A DNA stretch of 30,825 nucleotides from a virus: positions 1-30,825 of the IMG/VR virus record IMGVR_UViG_3300037963_000098. One strand, given 5' to 3'. A program made the translations under genes and the position numbers. Below the pieces are notes generated by a model, which saw only the letters and a list, made by a program, of their open reading frames with translations, was not told the origin of the DNA and made no database searches. This document shows, in pieces, positions 21,730-29,036 of the stretch. Position 1 is the stretch's first letter; the number at the start of each line of letters is the position of its first letter.

Positions 21730-22172
21730 TAAGCTGTACCTCTAGTAAAACTATATAAAACTCTTACCACAATTCTCACTCCACCCAAAGGGTAAAGTGT
21801 TCCCTCATCAGAAGAAACTTCTACTATTTTAGTTTCTAATGCATTCCCGCCACGAGTTCTATCAGCATCTAGTGTTTCCTCAATAACCTCTATTAATTGA
21901 TTTCTTTTTGTATCTATGTTTGTATCTGTGCCTTTTGCAAAAGCAACAATCACAAAATCTATTGATCCACTTCTTGTTCCACTTGCAGTTGCACCCAAAC
22001 TTAAATCTTCTCTTGACTCATCTCCTGTTGATATAAACATAGCGGGGAATTGAGCATTAGATAGTTCCTCTGGGTCAAATGGCTCTCTTGTAAGTTTTTT
22101 AAATTCTATAGGTGATGATACAGCATCTAATACTGTGATTATGTTTCCTGCAATATTCTCTCTTTTACTCAT
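21729..22172 (-). CDS. Tail terminator-like protein, 147 aa
   Basis: Features are the N-terminal helix (IAGNIITVLDAVSSPIEFKK), the FPAMFISTGDESRE strand-turn, SGSIDFVIVAFAKGTD and the closing strands ALETKIVEVSSDEG and GVRIVVRVLYSFTRG. This alpha/beta layout fits the neck proteins that cap the tail tube (gpU-like or minor tail protein family). Position between the tail completion protein and the tube protein supports it. Overlaps the upstream gene by 4 bases. Confidence 0.72.
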   Translation of the reverse strand: MSKRENIAGNIITVLDAVSSPIEFKKLTREPFDPEELSNAQFPAMFISTGDESREDLSLGATASGTRSGSIDFVIVAFAKGTDTNIDTKRNQLIEVIEETLDADRTRGGNALETKIVEVSSDEGTLYPLGGVRIVVRVLYSFTRGTA

Positions 22173-22693
22173 TGTAATATTTTACCAATTTTACTATTAA
22201 ATACTTTTACTATTTGATTTTCTTCTTGTCTATTAATACTAAAGAATGGTCTAACAACTCTACCTTTTCCTGCACCTGCAATATCATGGAAAAATGCTTT
22301 TTTATTTTCTGCTTGTCTTCTAAAAAATAAAGATGCTTGATTCGCAGTTATTTTTGTTGTCATAGATGAAAGCATCTTACCGCTAAAATTTAGGTCTGGT
22401 TTTGTTGATCTTCCTTTAGATGCTCTAAATTCTCTATAGCCACCTTCAAAAAATTTATATACAGGTTTTGATTCTGGTTTTGTATTGAAAAAAAATGGTT
22501 TTGTAGAATATGGTGCAAATGGTGATCCATTAACACTTTTACCCTTTTCTGTTCTAATCCTTATATTTCTAATTTGAATTGCAGATACATTTGCAAGAAT
22601 TTCTTTGATAGTTCTAGGAAATTTTCTTTGTATAGCTAGTATTTCTTTTTGAAGCTGTATCGTATTAGATTTGATGCTAACAGAAGCAACCAT
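22169..22693 (-). CDS. HK97 gp10-like tail completion protein, 174 aa
   Basis: A basic protein with ILAIQRKFPRTIKEILANVS (about 17-36), RTEKGKSVNGSPFAPYSTKP and KSSGKML-like LNFSGKMLSSMT (about 102-113), followed by RVVRPFFSINRQEENQI (about 146-162). The G-x-P-F/W-A-P-Y-S and F-S-G-x-M-L-x-S motifs are shared with gp10/Mu gpG-type neck proteins. It joins head and tail. The ATG overlaps the stop of a 12-residue microgene. Confidence 0.75.
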   Translation of the reverse strand: MVASVSIKSNTIQLQKEILAIQRKFPRTIKEILANVSAIQIRNIRIRTEKGKSVNGSPFAPYSTKPFFFNTKPESKPVYKFFEGGYREFRASKGRSTKPDLNFSGKMLSSMTTKITANQASLFFRRQAENKKAFFHDIAGAGKGRVVRPFFSINRQEENQIVKVFNSKIGKILQ

Positions 22694-22731
22694 TATCTAC
22701 AAACGCATTCACCATTACAAAATTCACACAT
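22693..22731 (-). CDS. Possible 12-residue cysteine-rich microprotein
   Basis: Reading frame MCEFCNGECVCR, with four cysteines as C-x2-C ... C-x-C. GAGG lies seven bases before the ATG, and the stop overlaps the next ATG as TAATG, the same junction used by real genes here. It might bind a metal, or exist only to couple translation of the neck genes. Evidence is sequence geometry alone. Confidence 0.45.
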   Translation of the reverse strand: MCEFCNGECVCR

Positions 22732-22734
22732 TTT

Positions 22735-23214
22735 CTACCTCTGCAATCTTAACATATGAATTGGCTCTTTTTCACTAGCTTGGATTGTACCGCTACTATC
22801 CTCATCATATTCAACACCATCTCTTAGTACCGCTTGAAATTCTTCATTATATTTTTGTCTATAAAAATCCATTTTGTTTTGAAAAGCATCTTTGCCATCT
22901 CCACCATCAGGATCTTTGAACTTTGATAGTATTGGGTAAATATACTCTGCTAATGCTTTATAAATAATTGATCTTTTCCATTGGGCATCAGTGAGTTTAC
23001 TGTTATCCATTTCCAAAGTAGTAACTTTAGTAATATCTTTGTATCTAACTGTATGGCGGTATCTCTCCCACCATTCTTCTCTAATTTGTCTTAAAACATC
23101 ATTTTCTGCGAATTGTAATTGAGTATCAAAATTTGTTATTCCAAATTCGAGTATATCAGGTTGGTAAGATGTAATATCTGAACTACCTACTGTGAATACT
23201 GATGTTGCTGCCAT
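22735..23214 (-). CDS. Head-tail adaptor-like protein, 159 aa
   Basis: A mainly helical protein: NDVLRQIREEWWERYRHTV, LTDAQWKRSIIYKALAEYIY and KDAFQNKMDFYRQKYNEEFQ (about 108-127). This helical layout, right after capsid genes and before the neck proteins, fits the gp6/gp15-type adaptor ring that binds the portal. No single diagnostic motif is seen. Start overlaps the upstream stop (TAATG). Confidence 0.65.
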   Translation of the reverse strand: MAATSVFTVGSSDITSYQPDILEFGITNFDTQLQFAENDVLRQIREEWWERYRHTVRYKDITKVTTLEMDNSKLTDAQWKRSIIYKALAEYIYPILSKFKDPDGGDGKDAFQNKMDFYRQKYNEEFQAVLRDGVEYDEDSSGTIQASEKEPIHMLRLQR

Positions 23215-23366
23215 TATTTATCTTTCTTTTTCTTTGGTTTCTCTACCTTATCAACTTTAGGCTTATCTTCAACAGGTTTCCAACCACGCATTTCCCAAAT
23301 CTTTTTATTTTTTTCATAATCTATTTGTGATCTTTCAATAGTTTTTTTTCCATTAGTAAGTTTCAT
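23214..23366 (-). CDS. Small lysine-rich protein after the capsid gene, 50 aa
   Basis: Begins MKLTNGKKTIERSQIDYEKN with AAAGG before the ATG. A start 13 codons upstream would place the codon inside the hairpin at 23383-23402 without a ribosome site, so 23366 is preferred. It has WEMRGWKPV then a lysine/aspartate tail. Similar short proteins follow capsid genes in related phages; function unknown. Confidence 0.6.
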   Translation of the reverse strand: MKLTNGKKTIERSQIDYEKNKKIWEMRGWKPVEDKPKVDKVEKPKKKKDK

Positions 23367-23382
23367 GTTTGCCTTTCTAACA

Positions 23383-23402
23383 GGTGGGGAATTAACCCCA
23401 CC
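23383..23402 (-). terminator. GC-rich hairpin following the capsid gene
   Basis: Minus strand GGTGGGG-TTAATT-CCCCACC is a perfect 7-bp stem with 6-base loop, 13 bases after the capsid stop. No T-run follows, so it may protect the 3' end of capsid mRNA or end only part of the transcripts. It would lower expression downstream relative to the capsid gene. Confidence 0.55.
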
Positions 23403-23414
23403 CATAAAGTATTA

Positions 23415-24257
23415 TTACTGGATTGATGAGTCTGCTATTACTTCAATACCATATGAATCATGTAGTTCACCAACACCATAAACTGCTGTTGCTACAATCT
23501 CATCTGCTCTTAAAGAAGCATCTCTTTGTGTTTCAATCTTAATGTCTTGCATCATAGCTAGAGCAAGTGCATCTTTGTGGAACATTCCACCTTTATAGTC
23601 ACCTGCTGTACCTGTGTTGTCCATGTTGCCTGTTTCAAAGATTTTGATACCTGCTAATTGTCCAATAAAGCCATTTCTTAATGCTTCATTAGATAAATCA
23701 TGGTCTAAACCTGCAAAGGTATTTGTTAAACCTGATTTGAGGTCATATGCAACTTTTGGGTGTAATACAAGATATGTTTCATTAACAGGTAAACCTGCTG
23801 CCCTTAGTGTTGATGCTGCATTAAATACAGTTGCAGGAGTTAATGCTGCACTATCTGTACCTGCTGCTGTGCTAAAGCCATCAAATAGAGCAATTAAGTC
23901 TTGATCCATTTTCTTAGCGATAGCTTCACCAAATAATCTACCAATATCCGCAGCAACATTTCTTGGTGCTGAGTTTCTTGCTAGATCTGTTAATGTAGTC
24001 ATTACTCCAACTTCTGATGCTGTTATAGTTACAGAAGTAGGATTAATTGCGGTATTAGATAAATCTGTTGCTTCGTTTACTGCTGCGGCTGATACTGCTG
24101 CATAAATAGGAACTTCAACTGACTTTCCACCACCTGCAATTGCGTAGTTCTTCACAAGATTTTTCATTATAGATTTCTCTTGAATGACAAATTGTGCTTC
24201 AGCTACGATCTCTGTATATAGTTCACTTAACGTTGAACTGGTGCTTTCATTAGCCAT
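23415..24257 (-). CDS. Major capsid protein (HK97-fold)
   Basis: A 280-residue protein with the features of compact HK97-fold coat proteins of marine phages: helical arm (LSELYTEIVAEAQFVIQEKS, about 9-28), VEVPIYAAVSAAAVNEATDL, the strand and turn TSVTITASEVGVMTTLTDLA, a spine helix (NVAADIGRLFGEAIAKKMDQ), and AGLPVNETYLVLHPKVAYDL in the axial domain. The end (GELHDSYGIEVIADSS) is a typical final strand. AAAGGAT precedes the ATG. No prodomain is seen, and the scaffold is a separate upstream gene. Strong expression is expected. Confidence 0.9.
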   Translation of the reverse strand: MANESTSSTLSELYTEIVAEAQFVIQEKSIMKNLVKNYAIAGGGKSVEVPIYAAVSAAAVNEATDLSNTAINPTSVTITASEVGVMTTLTDLARNSAPRNVAADIGRLFGEAIAKKMDQDLIALFDGFSTAAGTDSAALTPATVFNAASTLRAAGLPVNETYLVLHPKVAYDLKSGLTNTFAGLDHDLSNEALRNGFIGQLAGIKIFETGNMDNTGTAGDYKGGMFHKDALALAMMQDIKIETQRDASLRADEIVATAVYGVGELHDSYGIEVIADSSIQ

Positions 24258-24278
24258 AGTTATATCCTTTCATAGATA

Positions 24279-24989
24279 TTATTTATTTAAGTTAATAATC
24301 GTACTAACACTATCTCTTTGCTTTCTATGTTCTGCATAGAGTTTCCTGTCAGCAGGATTATTCATGTCTAGTTCCGAAATATTTAGAGTCTTATTCGTGT
24401 CTGACTTACCCACATTCGACACACTTCCACTCCCAGAGGGAGTTGCTGCTTGGAAATGTGCGTTTTGCGTCAAAAACTCTTGGACTGCTTCATCAACAGT
24501 TAGTAGTTCACCTTTTGAGTTATATCTTGGAGTTTTATCTTTATCAAGTATTTCTACTCTACCATCTGCATTTAATTGAACATTATCTTTTAAAAGTTCT
24601 TTAATCTGTTCTGGATTGACTGCATTATTTTTAGAAGCAGAGTTTATTAATTGTTTATCAATTCTTTCGTTCTTTAGTTCTTTCTCTAGCTTTGCGACCT
24701 TATCTGTAAATTCTTGTGATTTCTTTTTTATCACTTCATCAAACTTACCTCTTTCTAATGCAAGTTCTTCTTCTTTCTTTGCTTTCTCAGCAATAGCTAA
24801 TTTTGCATCTTCAAGACTTTCAATACCTAAATCTTTCATTATGGATAGTTTTTGTCTTGCTAACCTCTCTTGCACTATTTTATCTATATCAGCTTGTTTG
24901 GGTTGAGATTGTTCTTTAGTTTCTTTTACTACTTCTTCTTGTTTTGTTTCTTCCTGTACTGTTTCCGGTTTTAGATTCTCGTCAGACAT
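24279..24989 (-). CDS. Capsid scaffold protein
   Basis: A 236-residue acidic, coiled-coil protein without enzymatic motifs. Residues about 1-30 are glutamate/lysine-rich, 31-125 form long helices (DKIVQERLARQKLSIMKDLG; KSQEFTDKVAKLEKELKNER), and the C-terminal part has AHFQAATPSGSGSVSNVGKS and a basic helix (PADRKLYAEHRKQRD), which in scaffolds binds the capsid. The gene precedes the capsid gene directly. AAGGAG stands before the ATG, below a possible promoter. Confidence 0.82.
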   Translation of the reverse strand: MSDENLKPETVQEETKQEEVVKETKEQSQPKQADIDKIVQERLARQKLSIMKDLGIESLEDAKLAIAEKAKKEEELALERGKFDEVIKKKSQEFTDKVAKLEKELKNERIDKQLINSASKNNAVNPEQIKELLKDNVQLNADGRVEILDKDKTPRYNSKGELLTVDEAVQEFLTQNAHFQAATPSGSGSVSNVGKSDTNKTLNISELDMNNPADRKLYAEHRKQRDSVSTIINLNK

Positions 24990-25040
24990 AATAATTCTCC
25001 TTAATATTTATAGATTTAGTATAAATATATTCTTTTTCAA
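24990..25040 (-). promoter_or_regulatory. Candidate promoter before scaffold and capsid genes
   Basis: One of few gaps in the head module. Minus strand shows TTGATT, 15 bases, then TATACT, followed by AATCTATAAATATTAAGGAG. The boxes are fair but the spacing is short. The AATCTATAAA string also occurs in the leader at 28279-28336. A promoter here would boost scaffold and capsid production; weak evidence. Confidence 0.35.
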
Positions 25041-25241
25041 TCAATATCTTTCACCCTCTTTTCTATCAGAAATATCAGCAAATAATTTTATTTGTTCATC
25101 TGTAAGTTTTTCATTGTTTAATATTGCTTCTTCTAAAATATCTGCAAGTTCTGGTTTTTCCCCATAGTTTACCTCTACAATACTAAATGGTAATTTTTCT
25201 ATCTTTTCTTCGTATATTCTGTGTAATCTTGTATAACTCAT
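25041..25241 (-). CDS. Hypothetical head-module protein, 66 aa
   Basis: Begins MSYTRLHRIYEEKIEKLPFS and is acidic, with a helical end (ADILEEAILNNEKLTDEQIK). The ATG overlaps the stop of the MuF-peptidase gene (ATGA). It lies between that gene and the scaffold gene. Possible roles are a peptidase partner or a minor capsid component; nothing in the sequence decides. Confidence 0.6.
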   Translation of the reverse strand: MSYTRLHRIYEEKIEKLPFSIVEVNYGEKPELADILEEAILNNEKLTDEQIKLFADISDRKEGERY

Positions 25242-27163
25242 AATACATTCTCCATTTCTCTAATCATTTGTTCAAACATTTCTGTTGTTTCTGGTGCGTA
25301 GTATCTCATTAGTTTGAGATATGACTGTCCATATTTTGCTTCTGTTGTTAGTGCAACAAAATTAGCAAATGCTTCTGATGTATGACCATCTGTGACTGCA
25401 AACCCATATTTTCTGCTTATAGTAGTAAAATCTCTATAATATTCAATAGTATGTCCAAATCCTACTTTATTTTGTGAAATTGCACCTACATAATCCATAA
25501 ACAAATCCATATGATCGTCTAATCCTTTATCAACAGTAGTTCTTGTTATAAGATTTAACATCTCACCCCTATTGAAATTACCTTGAAATTCAAAAAGACT
25601 ATAAAGTTCTTTTTTAGATAAAGGAAAGTCTGGGTTATCTTTTAGAACTTGTGTTAAATATTTATCAAAATCATCATCATTTACAGGTCTGCTATTTTTA
25701 ATAGCTAATCTTTTTTTCTTATTATCTTCAAAGTTTCTTTTAATTCTTCTTCTATCATTCAATATTTTCATACTCGCATAATTAGAATAGGTATTTCTAA
25801 CATTTTCAAAGATATATCCTTGCTCTGCATTATCTATTGCACCTAATTTTTTCAGTTTTTCTTTTATCTGTTTTCTTTTGTTTTCTGGTAAATATCTTAA
25901 AAAATTATCGTCAATTCTATGTCCATATTCATGCCTATAAACTTCTGCAAATTTTTGTGGATCTGAATATTGACGCATAGATAGTTCATCTCTAGATTGG
26001 TTGTAAAAAGACTTTCCTTTGTTTGTAGTATATTTTTTAAGTGCAGGTAATATAGATATTGCTTTGACTATGGTATTGTTGGCATCATCTTTAATGTCTA
26101 AGAAAGAGCTATCTAATAATTTTTTTTCTGTGCCTGTTTTTTTAAAACTGTTTTGATCTTTTCTAACCTTTTGATTTACTTTTGTTTGCTCTTGAATATT
26201 GTCATCTGTTTCTTCTGTAAACCAATCATCATCATAAAGTATAAAGCTGTGCCTACATCTATATCCACCTCTATTAATAAATGGATCTGTGCCAGACTTT
26301 CCTCTCCAAGATTGTTGCCAGATAGATCTTGCTTCTTCTTCTGTAAATACTCTATCTAAATATCTTCTACAAAAACTTCTGGTTGTAGTTATGTTTGTTC
26401 CTACATATTGGAACTTAGAAATACCTGCTTCTTTGCCTTTGTATAAAGTAAACTGCCCATCAAACTGCATCAAACTATCTTGTGCTATTTGACTTGCATA
26501 TCTTCTCATATTGTTGCCCAGAATATCTGAAGCATATTTTGTGTGAAGTATCTCTCTTGCTTTTTTTACTTTTGCAATAATCTGTGCATTCTCTGAATAT
26601 CTATTTTTATCTATATAATCTACAAGTCTATTAACTGCGTTCTCGTTTGATCTTTGATATACACCACTTATCTGTCCTCTGATGTTCTTTACCATTTCGT
26701 TAAATGGTCTGCCTGTCACAGAAGATTGATATACTTCGTTTGAAATAGTATCTAAAAACCTATTTCCTACATCTTCAAACCCTGAGTATGATAGCATCTT
26801 TAAATCATTGATTACTTTTAGATCTGGTTTTGTTAGTGTTTTAAACTGATCTGGAATTGGTAATGGTTTTATAAATCTTTGATATTCTTTTACTATTTCA
26901 TCATATTCAGAAACAATACTATCAGCTTCTTTTAGAAAGTTTTGCTCTATTAGTCTTTTTAAGTTTGGTCTTAGTTCCATAGCCAGTCTAGTATTAAGTT
27001 TGGCTCCGCCATCGGTAATTGATGTGAGATCAGCAATAATCTCATCTTCTAAGTTCTTTAATGTATTGATTATGCGTTCTTCGTGACTATCAGCTAATTT
27101 TGAAAGTATTTCTTGTTTTTTATTAGCGAATTGTTTGAAACTATCTTTGAATGCGTCTGCCAT
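25238..27163 (-). CDS. MuF-type minor head protein fused to a zinc-peptidase-like domain
   Basis: A 641-residue protein. Residues about 100-315 look like the SPP1 gp7/Mu gpF head-morphogenesis domain: LSYSGFEDVGNRFLDTISNE, GRPFNEMVKNIRGQIS, YASQIAQDSLMQFDGQF, and the conserved TTTRSFCRRYLDRVFTEEEA ... NRGGYRCRHSF (C265, C303). After a polar linker, the C-terminal part (about 380-641) has HEYGH (411-415) in FAEVYRHEYGHRIDDNF, a zincin motif, and a later H-T-S-E-A-F-A-N-F (E597) that could supply the third ligand. The C-terminal domain could be injected or act during head maturation. The ATG lacks a good ribosome site and lies in a palindrome. Confidence 0.8.
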   Translation of the reverse strand: MADAFKDSFKQFANKKQEILSKLADSHEERIINTLKNLEDEIIADLTSITDGGAKLNTRLAMELRPNLKRLIEQNFLKEADSIVSEYDEIVKEYQRFIKPLPIPDQFKTLTKPDLKVINDLKMLSYSGFEDVGNRFLDTISNEVYQSSVTGRPFNEMVKNIRGQISGVYQRSNENAVNRLVDYIDKNRYSENAQIIAKVKKAREILHTKYASDILGNNMRRYASQIAQDSLMQFDGQFTLYKGKEAGISKFQYVGTNITTTRSFCRRYLDRVFTEEEARSIWQQSWRGKSGTDPFINRGGYRCRHSFILYDDDWFTEETDDNIQEQTKVNQKVRKDQNSFKKTGTEKKLLDSSFLDIKDDANNTIVKAISILPALKKYTTNKGKSFYNQSRDELSMRQYSDPQKFAEVYRHEYGHRIDDNFLRYLPENKRKQIKEKLKKLGAIDNAEQGYIFENVRNTYSNYASMKILNDRRRIKRNFEDNKKKRLAIKNSRPVNDDDFDKYLTQVLKDNPDFPLSKKELYSLFEFQGNFNRGEMLNLITRTTVDKGLDDHMDLFMDYVGAISQNKVGFGHTIEYYRDFTTISRKYGFAVTDGHTSEAFANFVALTTEAKYGQSYLKLMRYYAPETTEMFEQMIREMENVL

Positions 27164-27185
27164 ACCCCTAGAATTATAGGGATAT
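27162..27185. repeat. Palindrome over the MuF-peptidase start
   Basis: ATACCCCTA (27162-27170) pairs with TAGGGATAT (27177-27185) with one mismatch and a 6-base loop. It covers the first two bases of the start codon (ATG at 27163-27161) and the space where a ribosome site should be. It may limit translation of this low-copy minor head protein. Confidence 0.45.
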
Positions 27186-27187
27186 GG

Positions 27188-28054
27188 TTAATATTTCAAT
27201 GTATTATTTAATCCTTGAAAAAGATGTGCAATCACTTCGATAGTCCAACCATCACCTAAAAGATCTTGTGCTTGGTTGTATGATACTGAATTTGTATATC
27301 CTAATGGAACTGTTTGTGCTTGTTCTAATTCTTGTCTTGTAAGAAACCTACAAAATTCTTCAAACTCAATTAGACCAGAATTTGGTGATCTATCTTGTTT
27401 TCTTGTAAGACAATAAACTTTATTAGAATGTGTAATGTTTGCACAAGTTTTTCTACTTGATGTTTTTTTACCATTGTTCCACATTTTTATTCTTGATGGT
27501 GTATTGTTTAGCTTATAAATTTTACAAACATCATAATTAGTTTCTTTAAAATCTTGAAAATTTATATTTCTATCTTTTGGAACACAAGCATTTGGAATAT
27601 TAGTCCAATAGATTCTCGGTCTTTTTTGATAACTAACTAATTCAGAATTAATGTGTAAACCTTTAATGCCAAGATAATCATTTAATTGCTGCTCTGAATC
27701 TTTCTTCATTTTAACATTTTCTAATAAGAAATATTTAGGTTTTATTTCCTTTAATATTCTTAAATAATCATAAAATAATTTTGACTTATCTCCTTCTAGT
27801 CCTTTACCATTTGTTTTCATTTGTGAAAAATCTTGACATGGTGATCCACCAATTAATAAATCAATTTTTGGTAGTGATGATAAATCTATTTTTGTGACAT
27901 CTCCAATATGGATAGTGTTTGGAAAGTTTTGTTTTGCAACTTTGATTGCGATAGGCTTGATCTCAGATGCATAATAATTATCATATGGAATACCTGCTCT
28001 ATGAAGTGCTAATTGACCACAAGACATTCCATCAAATAAAGAGAGTACATTCAT
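27188..28054 (-). CDS. C5-cytosine DNA methyltransferase
   Basis: A 288-residue enzyme that methylates cytosine carbon 5. Motifs in order: FDGMSCG (7-13, SAM binding), GGSPCQDFS (69-77, catalytic Cys73), LLENV (110-114), QKRPRIYW (143-150), a short target-recognition part, and the C-terminal TVPLGYTN / GDGWTIEVIAHLFQGL that completes the fold. The order and FDGMSCG style resemble the Dnmt3-like phage branch. The start at 28054 is chosen by AAAGGAAAT and the TAATG overlap with the upstream stop. No restriction endonuclease is adjacent, so protection of phage DNA from host restriction is the likely role. It is oddly placed inside the head module. Confidence 0.92.
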   Translation of the reverse strand: MNVLSLFDGMSCGQLALHRAGIPYDNYYASEIKPIAIKVAKQNFPNTIHIGDVTKIDLSSLPKIDLLIGGSPCQDFSQMKTNGKGLEGDKSKLFYDYLRILKEIKPKYFLLENVKMKKDSEQQLNDYLGIKGLHINSELVSYQKRPRIYWTNIPNACVPKDRNINFQDFKETNYDVCKIYKLNNTPSRIKMWNNGKKTSSRKTCANITHSNKVYCLTRKQDRSPNSGLIEFEEFCRFLTRQELEQAQTVPLGYTNSVSYNQAQDLLGDGWTIEVIAHLFQGLNNTLKY

Positions 28055-28278
28055 TATTTTATTTCCTTTGCTTTGTTCATTGTTTCTTCCCAATATGGGT
28101 AATTATCTAAATTTTCAAATTTGATATGCTTATAATATGCTGCTTTTTCTAGTGTTGCGTCATATACATAAAATCTTTTTGCAGTTCTTTTTAGTAAAAC
28201 ACCAATAACCCAACACTCATCATCTTTTCTAGTTTGTAAAACAATGCAAGGTGTGTATTCGTAATTTTTGGTATTCAT
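28054..28278 (-). CDS. Hypothetical protein linked to the methyltransferase, 74 aa
   Basis: Begins MNTKNYEYTPCIVLQTRKDD; AAGGAG precedes this ATG, so it is preferred over one eight codons upstream. It looks like a small beta-barrel (CWVIGVLLKRTAKRFYVYDA) with a helix near the end. It overlaps the methyltransferase start by one base and may be its partner or an independent small DNA-associated protein. Unknown family. Confidence 0.62.
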   Translation of the reverse strand: MNTKNYEYTPCIVLQTRKDDECWVIGVLLKRTAKRFYVYDATLEKAAYYKHIKFENLDNYPYWEETMNKAKEIK

Positions 28279-28336
28279 TGTGATCTCCTTATTATTTAAC
28301 ATATAGATACTTTATAGATTATTTATAAGATTGCAA
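28279..28336 (-). promoter_or_regulatory. Leader with motif shared with the early promoter
   Basis: Minus strand carries TTGCAATC, then TCTATAAAGTATCTATA, then ATGTTAAATAATAAGGAG. The early leader at 6393-6449 has TCTATAAAGTTCCTATA and ATGTTAAACACAAAGGAG. The agreement in both blocks suggests a shared regulator or promoter type for the methyltransferase unit and the early genes. Confidence 0.5.
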
Positions 28337-28615
28337 CTATATCTTGAAACTTTTTTTCCAAGATTGTACTGCCCAATATGCTGGTGATAGGTTTTTTTGA
28401 CCTTTAACTTTGGCTAAAATCGGTCTAAATCTAGCCATAAAACTTTTTTGTCTAGCTGGTATATTCTTCTTGATTGATAAATTAGGATCACCAAATCTTA
28501 CTATTTTGACATTACCAGATGATCTATCTCTTACATAGACTCCAAATTTCTTGCTTTTATTGGGTGTTCTAAATGGTTTATTTAGCTTTACAGATCTACC
28601 TTTATAGGTTGCCAT
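28337..28615 (-). CDS. Basic DUF6321-like protein, 92 aa
   Basis: MATYKGRSVKLNKPFRTPNK, KKFGVYVRDRSSGNVKIVRF, GDPNLSIKKNIPARQKSFMA and the closing S-P-A-Y-W-A-V-Q-S-W match, as I recall, a family widespread in cyanophages and other marine phages. The V-R-F-G-D-P ... P-A-R-x-K-S-F-x-A-R motif is distinctive. It is strongly basic and lies after the portal gene with three other basic proteins. A nucleic-acid-associated or virion role is likely; no proven activity. Confidence 0.72.
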   Translation of the reverse strand: MATYKGRSVKLNKPFRTPNKSKKFGVYVRDRSSGNVKIVRFGDPNLSIKKNIPARQKSFMARFRPILAKVKGQKNLSPAYWAVQSWKKSFKI

Positions 28616-28797
28616 TACTTACCTACATTTCTCATAGCAGTAGTATGTGCTTGACCAAAGGTTTTCCCGTTCTTCATAGATCTAGCCATTGATCTCATGT
28701 GTTTTAAACTGTGGTGTCTAGCATGACTACGCATAGTTTTTTGTTGTCTAGGTGTCAAATCTTTAATGATATTTTTAATTGAGTTTACTTTAACCAT
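28615..28797 (-). CDS. Small basic protein rich in H, R and M, 60 aa
   Basis: Contains LTPRQQKTMRSHARHHSLKH and MRSMARSMKNGKTFGQAHTT, helical and positively charged. I recall similar proteins (P-R-Q-x-x-x-M-x-x-H-x2-H-H-x2-H/K-M) in other phages. Four histidines within a short helix could also bind metal. TAATG overlaps at both ends. Exact role unknown. Confidence 0.68.
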   Translation of the reverse strand: MVKVNSIKNIIKDLTPRQQKTMRSHARHHSLKHMRSMARSMKNGKTFGQAHTTAMRNVGK

Positions 28798-29036
28798 TAT
28801 TTCTTTTTCTTTCTTAAATCTAAATCATGTTTTCTTGATCCTCGAAGAAAACTATTGACTCTACCCATAGACCAAGCGGCCATCGGAACTCTTCTACTTC
28901 CTGCTGATAAAAATGCACCTTGCCCTCTACGATATACTTTAGCAAGGGTTGAATAAGTATATCTCTTAGATGCTTTTGCTTTTCTTTTAAGTGTAGCAAC
29001 AACTGAAGCTGATAAAGGTTTTCTTTTAATTGCCAT
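28797..29036 (-). CDS. DUF5824-like basic protein, 79 aa
   Basis: The segment TLAKVYRRGQGAFLSAGSRR followed by PMAAWSMGRVNSFLRGSRKH matches a family found in large and small phages (Y-R-R-G-x-G-A-F-x-S-A-G-S-R ... W-x-x-G-R-V-x-S-F). It is highly basic and ends in a lysine tail. The family has no firm function; location after the portal hints at a virion or DNA-handling role. Confidence 0.75.
   Translation of the reverse strand: MAIKRKPLSASVVATLKRKAKASKRYTYSTLAKVYRRGQGAFLSAGSRRVPMAAWSMGRVNSFLRGSRKHDLDLRKKKK

Noticed and set aside
28054-28093. Extended start of the C5 methyltransferase at 28093
   Set aside because: The enzyme family begins right before the FDG motif, and AAAGGAAAT plus the TAATG junction mark 28054.
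28820-29002. Second minus-strand frame of 60 codons inside the DUF5824-like gene
   Set aside because: Alternative frame of a recognisable family member, without its own ribosome site.
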